From an uncultured Marvinbryantia sp. (GTDB lineage Bacteria > Bacillota > Clostridia > Lachnospirales > Lachnospiraceae), in contig NZ_CAJKOX010000002.1 in assembly GCF_905201705.1 (NCBI RefSeq), positions 62,001 to 126,000 of the forward strand: 64,000 nt of DNA, written 5' to 3'. How positions within the stretch are numbered: the stretch's first letter is position 1; each line of letters opens with the position of its first letter. Positions 41,994 to 50,641 of this stretch are shown piece after piece. The position numbers and the translations under genes were made by a program. Below the pieces are notes generated by a model that saw only the letters and a list, made by a program, of their open reading frames with translations, ran no database searches and had not been told where the DNA came from.

Positions 41994-43226
41994 ATGGCAA
42001 TTCATGTTTTAGACGAGGCGAATCACTGTTTAAACTGCAAAAATCCGCAGTGTCAGAAGGGGTGTCCGATCAGCACGCCGATCCCGAAGGTCATCCGGCT
42101 GCTGCTGGACGGTAAGCTGGATGAGGCGGGCTGGATGCTGTTTGAGAATAATCCGCTGACGACGGTGTGCAGCCTTGTCTGCAACCACGAAAATCAGTGC
42201 GAGGGGCACTGCGTGCTGGGCAAAAAGGGCGCTCCGGTGCATTTCTCCGTTATTGAAAACTACATCTCCACCACCTACAGCTCCAAGATGGTGAAGGGTC
42301 CGGCGCCGTCCAACGGGATGCGCGCGGCGATCATCGGCTCCGGTCCTGCCGGACTGACGATCGCGGTCATTCTGGCGCGCAAGGGCTACCAGGTGACGAT
42401 CTTTGAGGGGAAGGAAAAAATCGGCGGCATTCTCCGCTACGGCATCCCGGAATTTCGTCTGCCGAAGAGCGTGCTCGACGATTTTGAGTACCGGCATCTG
42501 ATTTTAAAAGATATCAAGGTGCGCCCGAACACGATGATCGGAGCGGATATTTCCATAGACGATCTGATGCGCGACGGCTATAAGGCGATCTTCGTCGGCA
42601 CCGGCGTGTGGAAGCCGAACGCGCTCCACATTAAGGGCGAGACGCTGGGACACGTGCATTTTGGCATCAATTATCTGAACAGCCCGGACAGCTATCATCT
42701 GGGCGAGCGCGTGATCGTGATCGGAGCGGGCAATGCCGCGATGGATGTGGCGAGAACGGCGATCCGGCACGGCGTGCGCTATCTGCAGTGCTTTTCGCGC
42801 AGCGAGGGCGTGGCGGCAAGCAAACATGAATTTGATTACGCAGTGCTGGAGGGCGTGGAATTTTTCTACTGCAAGGCCCCGGTGGAAATTACGGACGAGG
42901 GCGTGATTTTTGCAGACGTCATTGAGCACGAGGACGGCAGTGTCGAGCAGATCCCGGATACGGAAAAGCTGTATCCGGCGGACAGCGTAATTGTTTCCAT
43001 CAGCCAAGGACCGATGAACCGCCTTGTGAAAAACACGGAGGGGCTGCAGGCGGACAAGAGAGGCCTGCTGGTGACGGATGAGAAGGGACGCACCACAAAG
43101 CCGGGCATCTTTGCCAGCGGCGACGTTGTGAATGGCGCGCGCACGGTGGTTGAGGCGGTAGCGCACTCCAAGGAGGTCGCAGAGGCGATGGATGAGTATA
43201 TGCAGAGCCTGCCGAAGGATGCTTAA
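41994..43226 (+). CDS. GltD/PreT-like NAD(P)-dependent Fe-S flavoprotein
   Basis: A 410-residue electron-transfer protein with two N-terminal 4Fe-4S Cys sets (CLNCKNPQCQKGCP and CSLVCNHENQCEGHC), an FAD site AAIIGSGPAGLTIAVILARKGYQVTIFE and an NAD(P) site VIVIGAGNAAMDVARTAIRHG. This is the build of the glutamate synthase small subunit and of PreT, the partner of dihydropyrimidine dehydrogenase subunit PreA. PreT is about 410 residues, GltD about 470, so the length favours the PreT-like group. No gltB is nearby; a PreA-like protein is encoded at 57261. Start follows GAGAGGAGG. Confidence 0.88.
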   Translation: MAIHVLDEANHCLNCKNPQCQKGCPISTPIPKVIRLLLDGKLDEAGWMLFENNPLTTVCSLVCNHENQCEGHCVLGKKGAPVHFSVIENYISTTYSSKMVKGPAPSNGMRAAIIGSGPAGLTIAVILARKGYQVTIFEGKEKIGGILRYGIPEFRLPKSVLDDFEYRHLILKDIKVRPNTMIGADISIDDLMRDGYKAIFVGTGVWKPNALHIKGETLGHVHFGINYLNSPDSYHLGERVIVIGAGNAAMDVARTAIRHGVRYLQCFSRSEGVAASKHEFDYAVLEGVEFFYCKAPVEITDEGVIFADVIEHEDGSVEQIPDTEKLYPADSVIVSISQGPMNRLVKNTEGLQADKRGLLVTDEKGRTTKPGIFASGDVVNGARTVVEAVAHSKEVAEAMDEYMQSLPKDA

Positions 43227-43266
43227 ACGGCGTGCATGATCACAGCGAGGCGGTAATGATGCTGAG

Positions 43267-43473
43267 ATGGCAAGTACGATTCAAATAAGAGTTGACGATG
43301 ATTTGAAGGTAAGGTCAGATGAGCTGTTTAAAGATTTAGGCATGGACACAACAAACGCGATCCGTATATTTTTAACGCAGGCAGTTGCGGCAAATGGTTT
43401 CCCGTTTGAGATAAAAAGGGCGGGTGCAAATATGAACAGGGGAGACAGCAAGAATGAAAAAAGCGGGAGATGA
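43267..43473 (+). CDS. Orphan RelB/DinJ-family antitoxin
   Basis: A 68-residue ribbon-helix-helix protein: STIQIRVDDDLKVRSDELFKDLGMDTTNAIRIFLTQAVAANGFPFE is a standard RelB/DinJ N-terminus. The C-terminal, toxin-neutralising part is short and odd (KRAGANMNRGDSKNEKSGR). No RelE/YafQ-type toxin follows; the gene instead overlaps the GH127 start by 20 bases. It may be a remnant or may serve as a small regulator of the GH127 gene. Confidence 0.8.
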   Translation: MASTIQIRVDDDLKVRSDELFKDLGMDTTNAIRIFLTQAVAANGFPFEIKRAGANMNRGDSKNEKSGR

Positions 43474-45391
43474 AGTTACCGTAAAACAGGTACAGATCAG
43501 GGATGGCTTCTGGTCCGAAATGCAGAAGCGGATGATCGACGTCGTGATTCCGTTTCAGGAAAAGGTTCTGAACGACGAGGTGGAAGGCGTCGCAAAAAGT
43601 CATGCTATTGAAAACTTCCGTATTGCCGCCGGACTTAGCGAGGGAGAATTTTACGGGATGGTATTCCAGGACAGCGATGTGGCGAAATGGCTGGAGGGCG
43701 TCGCTTACTCGCTGACGGTAAAGCCGGACGCCGGGCTGGAAAAGCGCGCTGATGAGATGATCGAAATCATTGCCAGGGCCCAGCAGGAGGACGGTTATCT
43801 GAATACCTACTTTACCATCAAGGAGCCGGAGCACCGCTGGCAGAACCTGGAGGAATGCCATGAGCTTTACTGTGCGGGACATATGATGGAGGCGGCGGTG
43901 GCATATTACCAGGCTACCGGAAAGACAAAGCTCCTTCATGTTATGGAGCGGATGGCGGACCACATCATCAGCCGCTTCGGTGAGGATAAGGAGCGCGGAA
44001 TACCGGGACACCAGGAGGTGGAGATCGGTCTGATGAAGCTCTACCGCGCGACCGGAAAAGAAAAATATAAGAAAATGGCGCGGTTCTTCCTGGAGGAGCG
44101 CGGAAAAAATCCGGATTATTTCTATGAGGAAAAGGTGAAAAGAGGCTGGCGGCACTGGGGACAGTACACGCTTGATCCGCTGGATACGAAATACGCGCAG
44201 ATGTATAAACCGATCTATGAGCAGGATAAAGCGGTTGGACATGCAGTGCGCGCGGTTTATATGTATACGGCGATGGCGGATCTGGCAGGAGAGGACGGCG
44301 ACGAACGGCTGTACCGGGCATGCCGCACACTCTGGAACAACATTGTAAACCAGCGGATGTATATCACCGGAGGCATAGGCTCCACGATGGAGGGAGAAGC
44401 ATTTTCGGAGGACTACGACCTGCCGAACGATATGGCGTATGCGGAAACCTGCGCGTCGATCGCAATGGTATTTTTTGCAAAGCAGATGCTGGAGATCGAG
44501 GCGGACGGAGCGTATGCGGATATCATGGAGCGGGAGCTTTACAACGGCACTATCAGCGGCATCCAGCTTGACGGAAAGCGCTACTTCTATGTAAATCCGC
44601 TGGAGATCCAGCCGGGCATTTCCGGAAAAATTTTCGGGTACCGTCATGCGTTGCCGGAGCGTCCCGGCTGGTACGAGTGCGCCTGCTGTCCGACGAATCT
44701 GGTTCGCATGGTGACGTCCCTTGCGTCCTATACGTGGAGCGAGAGCACGGATACCGTTTACTCCCACCTGCTGATCGGACAGGAGGCGGATCTGAAAAAG
44801 GCGAGGATTTCCGTGGAAAGCAGCTATCCGTGGGAGGGAAAGATTGTTTATCAGATTTCCCCGAAGGAGACGGAATTCACCCTGGCGATCCACATTCCGG
44901 GCTATGTAAAGCCAAAAGATAAGGGCACGATCGTGAAGGTAAACGGAGAAGCAGTCGACGTGGAAGCATATTTAAAGAAAGGTTATCTGTACCTGGAGCG
45001 CGCCTGGAAGGAGGGCGACCGGGTGGAGGTGCTGTTTGATATGCCGGTCAGAAAAGTATTTGCCAACCAGAAGGTGCGGGACGACGCAGGCTGCGTGGCG
45101 CTCATGCGCGGACCGATCGTTTACTGCTTTGAGGGAGTCGACAACGGAATGGATGTTCAGAGTCTGCGGATCCCGGAGACGGCAGAGCCGGAGGCAGTCT
45201 GGTGCGAGGAAGGTGTGCTGGCGGGAAACATGCTGCTGAAAATAGACGGCTACCGGATGAAGGGCACGGACGCGCTGTACAGCGAGGAGCGCCCGGTAAA
45301 GGAAAAAGCGGTGCTCACGGCAATTCCTTACTACACATGGGCGAACAGAGGAGAAAACCAGATGCGTGTGTGGATGCATGAATTAGCGTAA
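43454..45391 (+). CDS. Beta-L-arabinofuranosidase, GH127
   Basis: A 645-residue cytoplasmic enzyme of the HypBA1 type. The helical barrel carries the zinc/thiolate site: Cys in YAETCASIAMVF and the pair Cys 411-Cys 412 in CACCPTNL, one of which is the nucleophile. The family removes beta-linked L-arabinofuranose from hydroxyproline-linked arabino-oligosaccharides of plant extensins; some members act on other beta-L-furanosides. No signal peptide. The start at ATG 43454 lies inside the antitoxin gene, after GGGGAGACAGCAAG. With the two alpha-specific GH51 enzymes it covers both anomers of arabinofuranose. Confidence 0.92.
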   Translation: MKKAGDEVTVKQVQIRDGFWSEMQKRMIDVVIPFQEKVLNDEVEGVAKSHAIENFRIAAGLSEGEFYGMVFQDSDVAKWLEGVAYSLTVKPDAGLEKRADEMIEIIARAQQEDGYLNTYFTIKEPEHRWQNLEECHELYCAGHMMEAAVAYYQATGKTKLLHVMERMADHIISRFGEDKERGIPGHQEVEIGLMKLYRATGKEKYKKMARFFLEERGKNPDYFYEEKVKRGWRHWGQYTLDPLDTKYAQMYKPIYEQDKAVGHAVRAVYMYTAMADLAGEDGDERLYRACRTLWNNIVNQRMYITGGIGSTMEGEAFSEDYDLPNDMAYAETCASIAMVFFAKQMLEIEADGAYADIMERELYNGTISGIQLDGKRYFYVNPLEIQPGISGKIFGYRHALPERPGWYECACCPTNLVRMVTSLASYTWSESTDTVYSHLLIGQEADLKKARISVESSYPWEGKIVYQISPKETEFTLAIHIPGYVKPKDKGTIVKVNGEAVDVEAYLKKGYLYLERAWKEGDRVEVLFDMPVRKVFANQKVRDDAGCVALMRGPIVYCFEGVDNGMDVQSLRIPETAEPEAVWCEEGVLAGNMLLKIDGYRMKGTDALYSEERPVKEKAVLTAIPYYTWANRGENQMRVWMHELA

Positions 45392-45395
45392 GATA

Positions 45396-45447
45396 GCAGA
45401 CCGCGCAGTCAGCCGGAGCCGGTAGGTCCGGGGACTGCGCGGTCTGC
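45396..45447. terminator. Bidirectional hairpin between GH127 gene and glgP
   Basis: A perfect 15-bp inverted repeat, GCAGACCGCGCAGTC (45396-45410) and GACTGCGCGGTCTGC (45433-45447), with a 22-base loop that itself contains CCGGA/TCCGG. It lies 4 bases after the GH127 stop and 50 bases after the end of the convergent glgP. T runs are weak, so it may block read-through by structure alone. Confidence 0.6.
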
Positions 45448-45497
45448 CCTGCTTTGCCATGCATCCGAAGGAAGCTGCCGGCGGCAGGTTCTGCAGG

Positions 45498-47765
45498 TTA
45501 CTCTCCCAGGTGCCAGATGTCGCGGTTATATTCCGCAATCGTGCGGTCGGAGGAGAAGAAGCCGGCCTTTGCGATATTGACAAGCGCTTTCCTGCTCCAG
45601 TTTTCCGGGCTTGCGGCGTAATCCATCATTGCCTGGTTTTTGCGCACCAGATAGGCGTTGAAGTCGGGCAGCGTCTGGAACCAGTCTTTCCGGATCAGTT
45701 CATTCTGCAGGCGGGACAGATTTTCTTCATGTCCTGCCTTCTTCATTTCGGGGCTGCACAGGAAATCGATCGCGCGGCGGAGGTTCGGATCGCTCTCGTA
45801 CCAGTCGTGCGCGCAGTAATCGCCCTTTGCATAGCGGTCGATGACCTGCTTGCTGCTCTGACCGAAGATATAGATATTTTCATTTCCCACGCGCTCTGCG
45901 ATCTCTACGTTGGCGCCGTCCATCGTACCGAGCGTAAGCGCGCCGTTCAGCATAAATTTCATATTTCCCGTGCCGGAGGCCTCTTTGGAAGCGAGGCTGA
46001 TCTGCTCGGAGAGGTCGCAGGCGGGAATCATTTTTTCCGCTGCAGTCACATTATAATTTTCCACGAAAACAATCTGCATCCACCGGGAAGCCTGCGGATC
46101 GGCGGCAATTACCTTTGACAGCGCGATCAGCGCGTGGATGATATCCTTGGCGATCGTGTAGGCAGGCGCTGCCTTCGCACCGAAAATGCTCACAAGCGCA
46201 GTCGCCGGGGTGTGCCCTGCCTTGATCTCCAGATATTGATGGATGAGGAACAGCAGATTGAGCTGCTGGCGCTTGTATTCGTGCAGGCGCTTCGACTGGA
46301 TCGCAAACATCGCATCCGGGTTGATCTTCACACCCTGCCGGTGGTACAGCCAGTCGGCGAGCGCTTTTTTGTTGTCCTTTTTAATGTCGGTCAGCTTCCT
46401 GAGTACCTTCTCATCCTCTGTAAAGGCGAGCAGCTTCTCAAGCTCGTCGGCGTCCTGTTTAAAGCCGGATCCGATCAGCGTTTCGATCTCTTTTGCGAGC
46501 GCCGGGTTGCATTCCAGAAGCCAGCGGCGGAAGGTGATGCCGTTTGTCTTGTTGTTGAATTTCTCCGGGTAGAGGCGGTAGAAATTTGCAAGCTCGCTGT
46601 TTTTGAGAATTTCCGTGTGCAGCGCGGCAACGCCGTTCGTGGAATGTGTAAAATGGATGTCCATGTTTGCCATGTGAACGGTCTGCCAGCAGTCGATGAT
46701 GGCAGTGCTCTCATCGTCTGTTCGCGTGCGTGCAAGAGCGTCCAGCTTTTCAATGATCGGCATGAGCTGCGGCACTACCTGGCCGAGAAAATGACGCGGC
46801 CACTTTTCCAGCGCCTCCGAGAGGATAGTGTGGTTGGTGTAGGCGCAGGTGTCGGTGACGATCTGCACGGCTTCCGCGAAGTCGATGCCCTTTTCGCCGA
46901 GAAGACGGATCAGTTCAGGGATTACCATGCTCGGATGCGTGTCGTTGATCTGAATTGCCGCGTAGTCGGCGAGATTGTGGAAATCGCATCCGCGCGCCTC
47001 GCACTCGGAAAGGATGAGCTGCGCTCCGGCGGAAACCATCAGATATTGCTGATAAATGCGCAGCAGGCGTCCGTCGTCGTCGGAATCGTCCGGATAGAGA
47101 AACAGTGTCAGATTTTTTTCGATATCCGTCTTGTCGAAGGAGATGCCGCTTTGGATCAGCGATTCGTCGATGGTATCCAGATCAAACAGATTGAGGCTGT
47201 TGGTGCGCCCGTTGTAGCCGGTGACGTTCAGCTTATATAAGCGCGCCGGATAGGTTTTTCCGGCAAGCTGAACCGGGTATACGGTGTCTGTCTTTTCCGC
47301 CCAGGAGTGCTCCGTCAGCCAGAAATCCGGCGTCTCGCTCTGCACATCGTTCTGGAAATTCTGGCGGAACAGACCGCAGTGGTAGCGCAGACCGATACCG
47401 TCGCCCGGCAGGTTTAAGGTGGCGAGGCTGTCCAGGAAGCAGGCGGCGAGACGGCCGAGACCGCCGTTGCCAAGGCTCGGTTCCGGCTCCAGCTCCTCGA
47501 TGTCGGAAAGATCTTTTCCGGCATCCTTCAAAATCCCGCGGACTTCATCATAGATGCCAAGATTGATCAGATTGTTGGAGAGCAGCTTGCCGATCAGAAA
47601 CTCAGCCGAGATATAGTAAAGCTTTCGGCCGGTGACCGGCTTTTCCTTCTTCTGGCTCAGCTCCTGCACAAGCTTCAGCAGCGCAAGGTAAACCTCCTCG
47701 TTGGATGCCTCCGCCAGCGGTTTTGTGCAGAGCGCGTTAAGCTTACGATAAAGTTCTTTGTTCAT
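45498..47765 (-). CDS. glgP: Glycogen/maltodextrin phosphorylase
   Basis: A 755-residue GT35 enzyme that phosphorolyses alpha-1,4-glucan to glucose-1-phosphate in the cytoplasm. The pyridoxal-phosphate Lys lies in EASGTGNMKFMLNGALTLGTMDGANVEI; EPSLGNGGLGRLAACFLDS and TINDTHP-like AIQINDTHPSMVIPELIR are also present. The ATG at 47765 follows AAAGGGG. The product is shorter than E. coli GlgP (about 815) but usual for the clostridial type. Monocistronic; promoter at 47811-47838 on the minus strand. Confidence 0.95.
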   Translation of the reverse strand: MNKELYRKLNALCTKPLAEASNEEVYLALLKLVQELSQKKEKPVTGRKLYYISAEFLIGKLLSNNLINLGIYDEVRGILKDAGKDLSDIEELEPEPSLGNGGLGRLAACFLDSLATLNLPGDGIGLRYHCGLFRQNFQNDVQSETPDFWLTEHSWAEKTDTVYPVQLAGKTYPARLYKLNVTGYNGRTNSLNLFDLDTIDESLIQSGISFDKTDIEKNLTLFLYPDDSDDDGRLLRIYQQYLMVSAGAQLILSECEARGCDFHNLADYAAIQINDTHPSMVIPELIRLLGEKGIDFAEAVQIVTDTCAYTNHTILSEALEKWPRHFLGQVVPQLMPIIEKLDALARTRTDDESTAIIDCWQTVHMANMDIHFTHSTNGVAALHTEILKNSELANFYRLYPEKFNNKTNGITFRRWLLECNPALAKEIETLIGSGFKQDADELEKLLAFTEDEKVLRKLTDIKKDNKKALADWLYHRQGVKINPDAMFAIQSKRLHEYKRQQLNLLFLIHQYLEIKAGHTPATALVSIFGAKAAPAYTIAKDIIHALIALSKVIAADPQASRWMQIVFVENYNVTAAEKMIPACDLSEQISLASKEASGTGNMKFMLNGALTLGTMDGANVEIAERVGNENIYIFGQSSKQVIDRYAKGDYCAHDWYESDPNLRRAIDFLCSPEMKKAGHEENLSRLQNELIRKDWFQTLPDFNAYLVRKNQAMMDYAASPENWSRKALVNIAKAGFFSSDRTIAEYNRDIWHLGE

Positions 47766-47810
47766 GGAAATGCCCCTTTCTTCATTTTTATTTTATTTAC
47801 TAATAGTATT

Positions 47811-47862
47811 ATCATAAATGAGGAAAGTAATCTTGCAAAATTATCGCAGATTATGATACTAT
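47811..47862. promoter_or_regulatory. Divergent promoters of glgP and the AraC gene sharing a -35 word
   Basis: TTGCAA (47833-47838) is palindromic and can serve both strands. On the minus strand TATGAT (47816-47811) follows after 16 bases; on the plus strand TACTAT (47857-47862) follows after 18. Imperfect inverted arms, ATAGTATTATCATAA to the left and TTATGATACTATT to the right, flank the centre and could be a regulator site. Confidence 0.5.
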
Positions 47863-47893
47863 TCTATCATAGAAGCGAATGTGAGCAGCCGCC

Positions 47894-47935
47894 GCCAAAT
47901 GGACATGCAGCCTGGCTCATTGCTCGCGGGAATAA
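47894..47935 (+). repeat. Dispersed repeat (GCCAAATGGACATGCA family), copy 1
   Basis: GCCAAATGGACATGCA, GCCTGGCTC, TGCTCGCGGGAATAA occur in this order. The same words, with an extra GGCATGTCC, recur on the other strand at 62909-62960. It lies in the leader of the AraC gene, 30 bases before its start codon. Confidence 0.6.
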
Positions 47936-47965
47936 GGTGCGGCGAATTGCCGGGAAGGAGCGCGT

Positions 47966-48832
47966 ATGGACAGGAAAAGTGAAATGGAGAAATTCCAGGA
48001 GACGAAAAAGCATGGAAGCCGGATGTTTCCTTTCAATATATATCCTTGTACGATCCCGGGCGATTTTCCGTCGGTCGCCCTGCACTGGCACAAAAATATG
48101 GAGATTATTTTTGTGAAGAAGGGCGCCGGCAGGATACAGATCGGCCGGATGATGGGGGATGCCAGAAGTGGAGATATTTTTGTGATGCCGCCGGGAACAT
48201 TGCACGCAATCTACGGAATGCCGGGACATTGCATGGAATATGAAAACATTATCTTTGAGGTGGAGTTTCTGGGCGGCGGCGCAGCCGACGTGTGCGATAA
48301 GGAATACCTGGTGCCGCTGGCTTCCGGGCAGCTTTTGCAGCCCGCCGTGTTCTGTCCGGTAGACGCAGGGTATGAGCAGATCGCGGACTGCCTGCGCAGG
48401 GCGGAGCAGCTTTGCAGCGGGCGGGAGCGCGGCTATGAGCTTGGTGTGAAGGCAGCGCTGCTGGAGCTGCTGCTCTGTCTGCTGCGCATGTGCCCGGAGG
48501 CGCCGGAGCGGGATACTCCCGACATGGAGCGGCTGAAAATGGTGCTGCAGAGGATTGAGCAGGATTATGCGCAGCCGCTCACTGTACAGGATATGGCGGA
48601 TTTCTGCGGATGCAGCGGCAGTCATTTTATGCGCTGGTTTAAGCAGATGACGGGCACAAGCTTTCTGACATATTTAAATGAGCGCAGGCTGGCGGCAGCG
48701 GCGGAGAAGCTGCGCGAGACGGACGACAAAATCCTGATAATCGCGGAGAATGCAGGCTTTGCAAACCTCTCCAATTTCAACCGCCAGTTTAAAAAGAGGT
48801 ATGGGGTGACGCCGCGCGGGTACCGCGGATGA
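47966..48832 (+). CDS. AraC-family transcriptional regulator with cupin sensor
   Basis: A 288-residue regulator. The N-terminal cupin-like AraC_binding domain is seen in ALHWHKNMEIIFVKKGAGRIQIG and GDIFVMPPGTLHAIYG; the C-terminal domain has LTVQDMADFCGCSGSHFMRWFKQMTGTSF and KILIIAENAGFANLSNFNRQFKKRYGVTPRGYR. ATG 47966 follows GGGAAGGAG. It is divergent from glgP and stands alone, so its targets may be glgP or the GH127 gene beyond it; no motif decides. Confidence 0.9.
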   Translation: MDRKSEMEKFQETKKHGSRMFPFNIYPCTIPGDFPSVALHWHKNMEIIFVKKGAGRIQIGRMMGDARSGDIFVMPPGTLHAIYGMPGHCMEYENIIFEVEFLGGGAADVCDKEYLVPLASGQLLQPAVFCPVDAGYEQIADCLRRAEQLCSGRERGYELGVKAALLELLLCLLRMCPEAPERDTPDMERLKMVLQRIEQDYAQPLTVQDMADFCGCSGSHFMRWFKQMTGTSFLTYLNERRLAAAAEKLRETDDKILIIAENAGFANLSNFNRQFKKRYGVTPRGYRG

Positions 48833-48858
48833 AAATGCAGAGGCGGGAATGCAGTGAG

Positions 48859-48900
48859 CGTGACATTGTCACGGAAGGAAGTTCCTATTTGCGTTATGAT
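48859..48900 (+). promoter_or_regulatory. Crp/Fnr-type site and -10 box of trxA
   Basis: CGTGACATTGTCACG (48859-48873) is a 15-bp dyad of the form GTGA-N7-TCAC; its centre is 29 bases before TATGAT (48895-48900). That places it at about -41 of the start, the class II activator position, and there is no good -35 box. The trxB promoter has the same site type at exactly the same spacing. Confidence 0.65.
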
Positions 48901-48931
48901 AAGCCCATCAAACACAAAGGAGGAATAAAAG

Positions 48932-49237
48932 ATGTCAGTATTACATATAACGAAGGAAAATTTTCAGAGAGAAGTATTAGAAAGTGAGAAGCCGGTCCTG
49001 CTTGATTTCTGGGCGGCGTGGTGCGGTCCCTGCCGTATGGTCGGTCCGATCCTGGAGGAAGTCGCAGAGGAACGACCGGACATCAAGGTGTGCAAGGTAA
49101 ACGTGGACGACGAGCAGGAGCTGGCGTCGGCTTACCGGATCATGAGCATTCCGACGCTGATGGTTGTGAAGGATGGAAAAATCGTGAGCCAGTCGGCGGG
49201 GGCAAGACCGAAGTCTGATATTCTTGCGATGCTATAG
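48932..49237 (+). CDS. trxA: Thioredoxin
   Basis: A 101-residue thioredoxin with the redox site WCGPC in LLDFWAAWCGPCRMVGP and the cis-proline loop SIPTLMVVKDG. It reduces protein disulfides in the cytoplasm, recharged by the reductase encoded at 50712. It starts after AAAGGAGG. The Crp/Fnr gene lies tail to tail with it, 16 bases away. Confidence 0.96.
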   Translation: MSVLHITKENFQREVLESEKPVLLDFWAAWCGPCRMVGPILEEVAEERPDIKVCKVNVDDEQELASAYRIMSIPTLMVVKDGKIVSQSAGARPKSDILAML

Positions 49238-49253
49238 AGCTGCAGTGAAGACT

Positions 49254-49913
49254 TCAGTCCCCGGCGAGCGCCGCAAGCTTTTTGGAATCCGTGATCTCTA
49301 CACTGCCCCGGGTTAGCTTTACGATTCCCTCACTCTGGAAATAGCGCAGCATTCTTGTGATGACCTCGCGGGCGGTGCCGAGATGGTTCCCGATGATTTC
49401 ATGCGTGAGCCTGAGCTGGTTTGTCCCTTCCAGCGAAGCCTCATCCAGAAGAAAGGCAGCCAGCCGTTTGTCGAGGCTCTTCCACATGATCTGCTCGATG
49501 AGCCACATAACCTCGGAAAAACGGCTTGCCATGATCTCGTTGGTGTAGTTGGCAAGCGGCGCGGATTCCTCGAGAAGCTGCTTGTATACCCAGGCGGGAA
49601 TGATCCAGAGGTCAGTGTCCTTTTCTGCCTCGATGATTACCTCAAACTGGATACTCGGCATGATGCAGGAGGCGGAAAACAGACAGATGTCCATCTCAAA
49701 GAGACGGTAGATGGTAACCTCCCGGCCTTCCTCTGATAAAATATAGGCGCGAAGCTGACCGGACTGGATGAGCAGCAGACCGATGCAGTCCATGGAACCG
49801 TTGTGAATGACAGTTCCCTTTTTTATAGAACGAAAGGAGGCGGTGTCCTTTAATCGATTCTGTTGGTCAGGCGTTAATTTATTCCACATGGGAAAAAAAT
49901 CTGAAAAATTCAT
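49254..49913 (-). CDS. Crp/Fnr-family transcriptional regulator
   Basis: A 219-residue regulator: an N-terminal cyclic-nucleotide-like beta roll (KKGTVIHNGSMDCIGLLLIQSGQLRAYILSEEGREVTIYRLF), a dimer helix and a C-terminal winged helix (LTHEIIGNHLGTAREVITRMLRYFQSEGIV). The recognition segment REVITR resembles RETVGR of E. coli Crp, which reads GTGA; this fits the GTGA-N7-TCAC sites before trxA and trxB. Three Cys occur in the sensor part (MDC, DIC, SAC), not in the Fnr N-terminal cluster order. ATG 49913 follows AAGGGAG; a TTG at 49931 is less likely. Redox or oxygen sensing is inferred from its targets. Confidence 0.92.
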   Translation of the reverse strand: MNFSDFFPMWNKLTPDQQNRLKDTASFRSIKKGTVIHNGSMDCIGLLLIQSGQLRAYILSEEGREVTIYRLFEMDICLFSASCIMPSIQFEVIIEAEKDTDLWIIPAWVYKQLLEESAPLANYTNEIMASRFSEVMWLIEQIMWKSLDKRLAAFLLDEASLEGTNQLRLTHEIIGNHLGTAREVITRMLRYFQSEGIVKLTRGSVEITDSKKLAALAGD

Positions 49914-49942
49914 GTCAGGCGCTCCCTTCAAAACGCACCTTC

Positions 49943-49991
49943 ATTATAAAAGCAATCGTGGAAGATGTCAATTAACAGTGTCAATTAACAG
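49943..49991 (-). promoter_or_regulatory. Promoter of the Crp/Fnr gene with tandem 13-bp repeat
   Basis: On the minus strand TTGACA (49971-49966), 17 bases, TATAAT (49948-49943), a full consensus promoter. The plus-strand 13-mer TGTCAATTAACAG is repeated without gap (49966-49978, 49979-49991), so a second TTGACA lies 13 bases upstream. Confidence 0.75.
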
Positions 49992-50014
49992 TACAGGAAT
50001 CGCTGCAAATATCG

Positions 50015-50042
50015 TTGACAAGAGGCGCGATTATACTATAAT
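50015..50042 (+). promoter_or_regulatory. Promoter of the ferritin gene
   Basis: TTGACA (50015-50020), 16 bases, TATAAT (50037-50042): both boxes match the sigma-A consensus exactly. The ATG is 48 bases further. No GTGA-N7-TCAC site is present. Confidence 0.8.
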
Positions 50043-50089
50043 GAAACTGGCAGCAGTACCGATACTGCAAAGACAAGGAGGAAAAAGAA

Positions 50090-50602
50090 ATGTTGGATAA
50101 AAAAGTGGTTGAGTTATTAAATCAGCAGGTAAATAAGGAATTTTATTCTGCTTATCTGTACCTGGATTTTTCGAATTATTACTATGATCAGGGGCTGGAC
50201 GGCTTCGGAAACTGGTACAAGGTCCAGGCGCAGGAGGAGCGCGACCATGCGCTTCTGATGATCCAGTACCTGCAGAACAACGGCGAGAGAGTAGTCCTGG
50301 AAGCGATCGATAAACCGGCGGTAGAGCTGACAAGCGCAAAGGTTGTTTTGGCGGAGGGGCTGAAGCACGAGCAGTATGTGACAAGTCTGATACATAATAT
50401 TTATGATGCGGCATATACGGTGAAGGATTTCCGCACTATGCAGTTTCTTGACTGGTTCGTAAAAGAGCAGGGCGAAGAGGAGACAAATGCGGACAATCTG
50501 ATTAAGAAATACGAGTTGTTCGGCGACGATCCGAAGAGTCTCTATATGCTTGACAATGAGCTTAGCGCACGCGTATACACAGCGCCGTCTCTGGTACTGT
50601 AA
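50090..50602 (+). CDS. ftnA: Non-haem ferritin
   Basis: A 170-residue four-helix iron-storage protein. Ferroxidase ligands: Glu in NKEFYSAYLYLD, Glu and His in QEERDHALLMI, and Glu in EQGEEETNADNL. It oxidises and stores iron in the cytoplasm and protects against oxygen. Start follows AAGGAGG. It is divergent from the Crp/Fnr gene and followed by trxB with its own promoter. Confidence 0.95.
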   Translation: MLDKKVVELLNQQVNKEFYSAYLYLDFSNYYYDQGLDGFGNWYKVQAQEERDHALLMIQYLQNNGERVVLEAIDKPAVELTSAKVVLAEGLKHEQYVTSLIHNIYDAAYTVKDFRTMQFLDWFVKEQGEEETNADNLIKKYELFGDDPKSLYMLDNELSARVYTAPSLVL

Positions 50603-50641
50603 GTAGCAAACGAGACTGAAATGGAAAGGAAATCCGCTTTA

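Noticed and set aside
43246..43270. Possible TPP riboswitch because of a CTGAGATGG word
   Set aside because: The remaining conserved thi-box elements are absent and the word is the start region of the antitoxin gene.
43328..44893. 521-codon minus-strand frame opposite the GH127 gene
   Set aside because: The sense strand carries all GH127 motifs, while the antisense product is rich in Arg, His and Leu without domains.
46134..47240. 368-codon plus-strand frame opposite glgP
   Set aside because: Antisense shadow of a conserved gene; no start signals and no recognisable domain.
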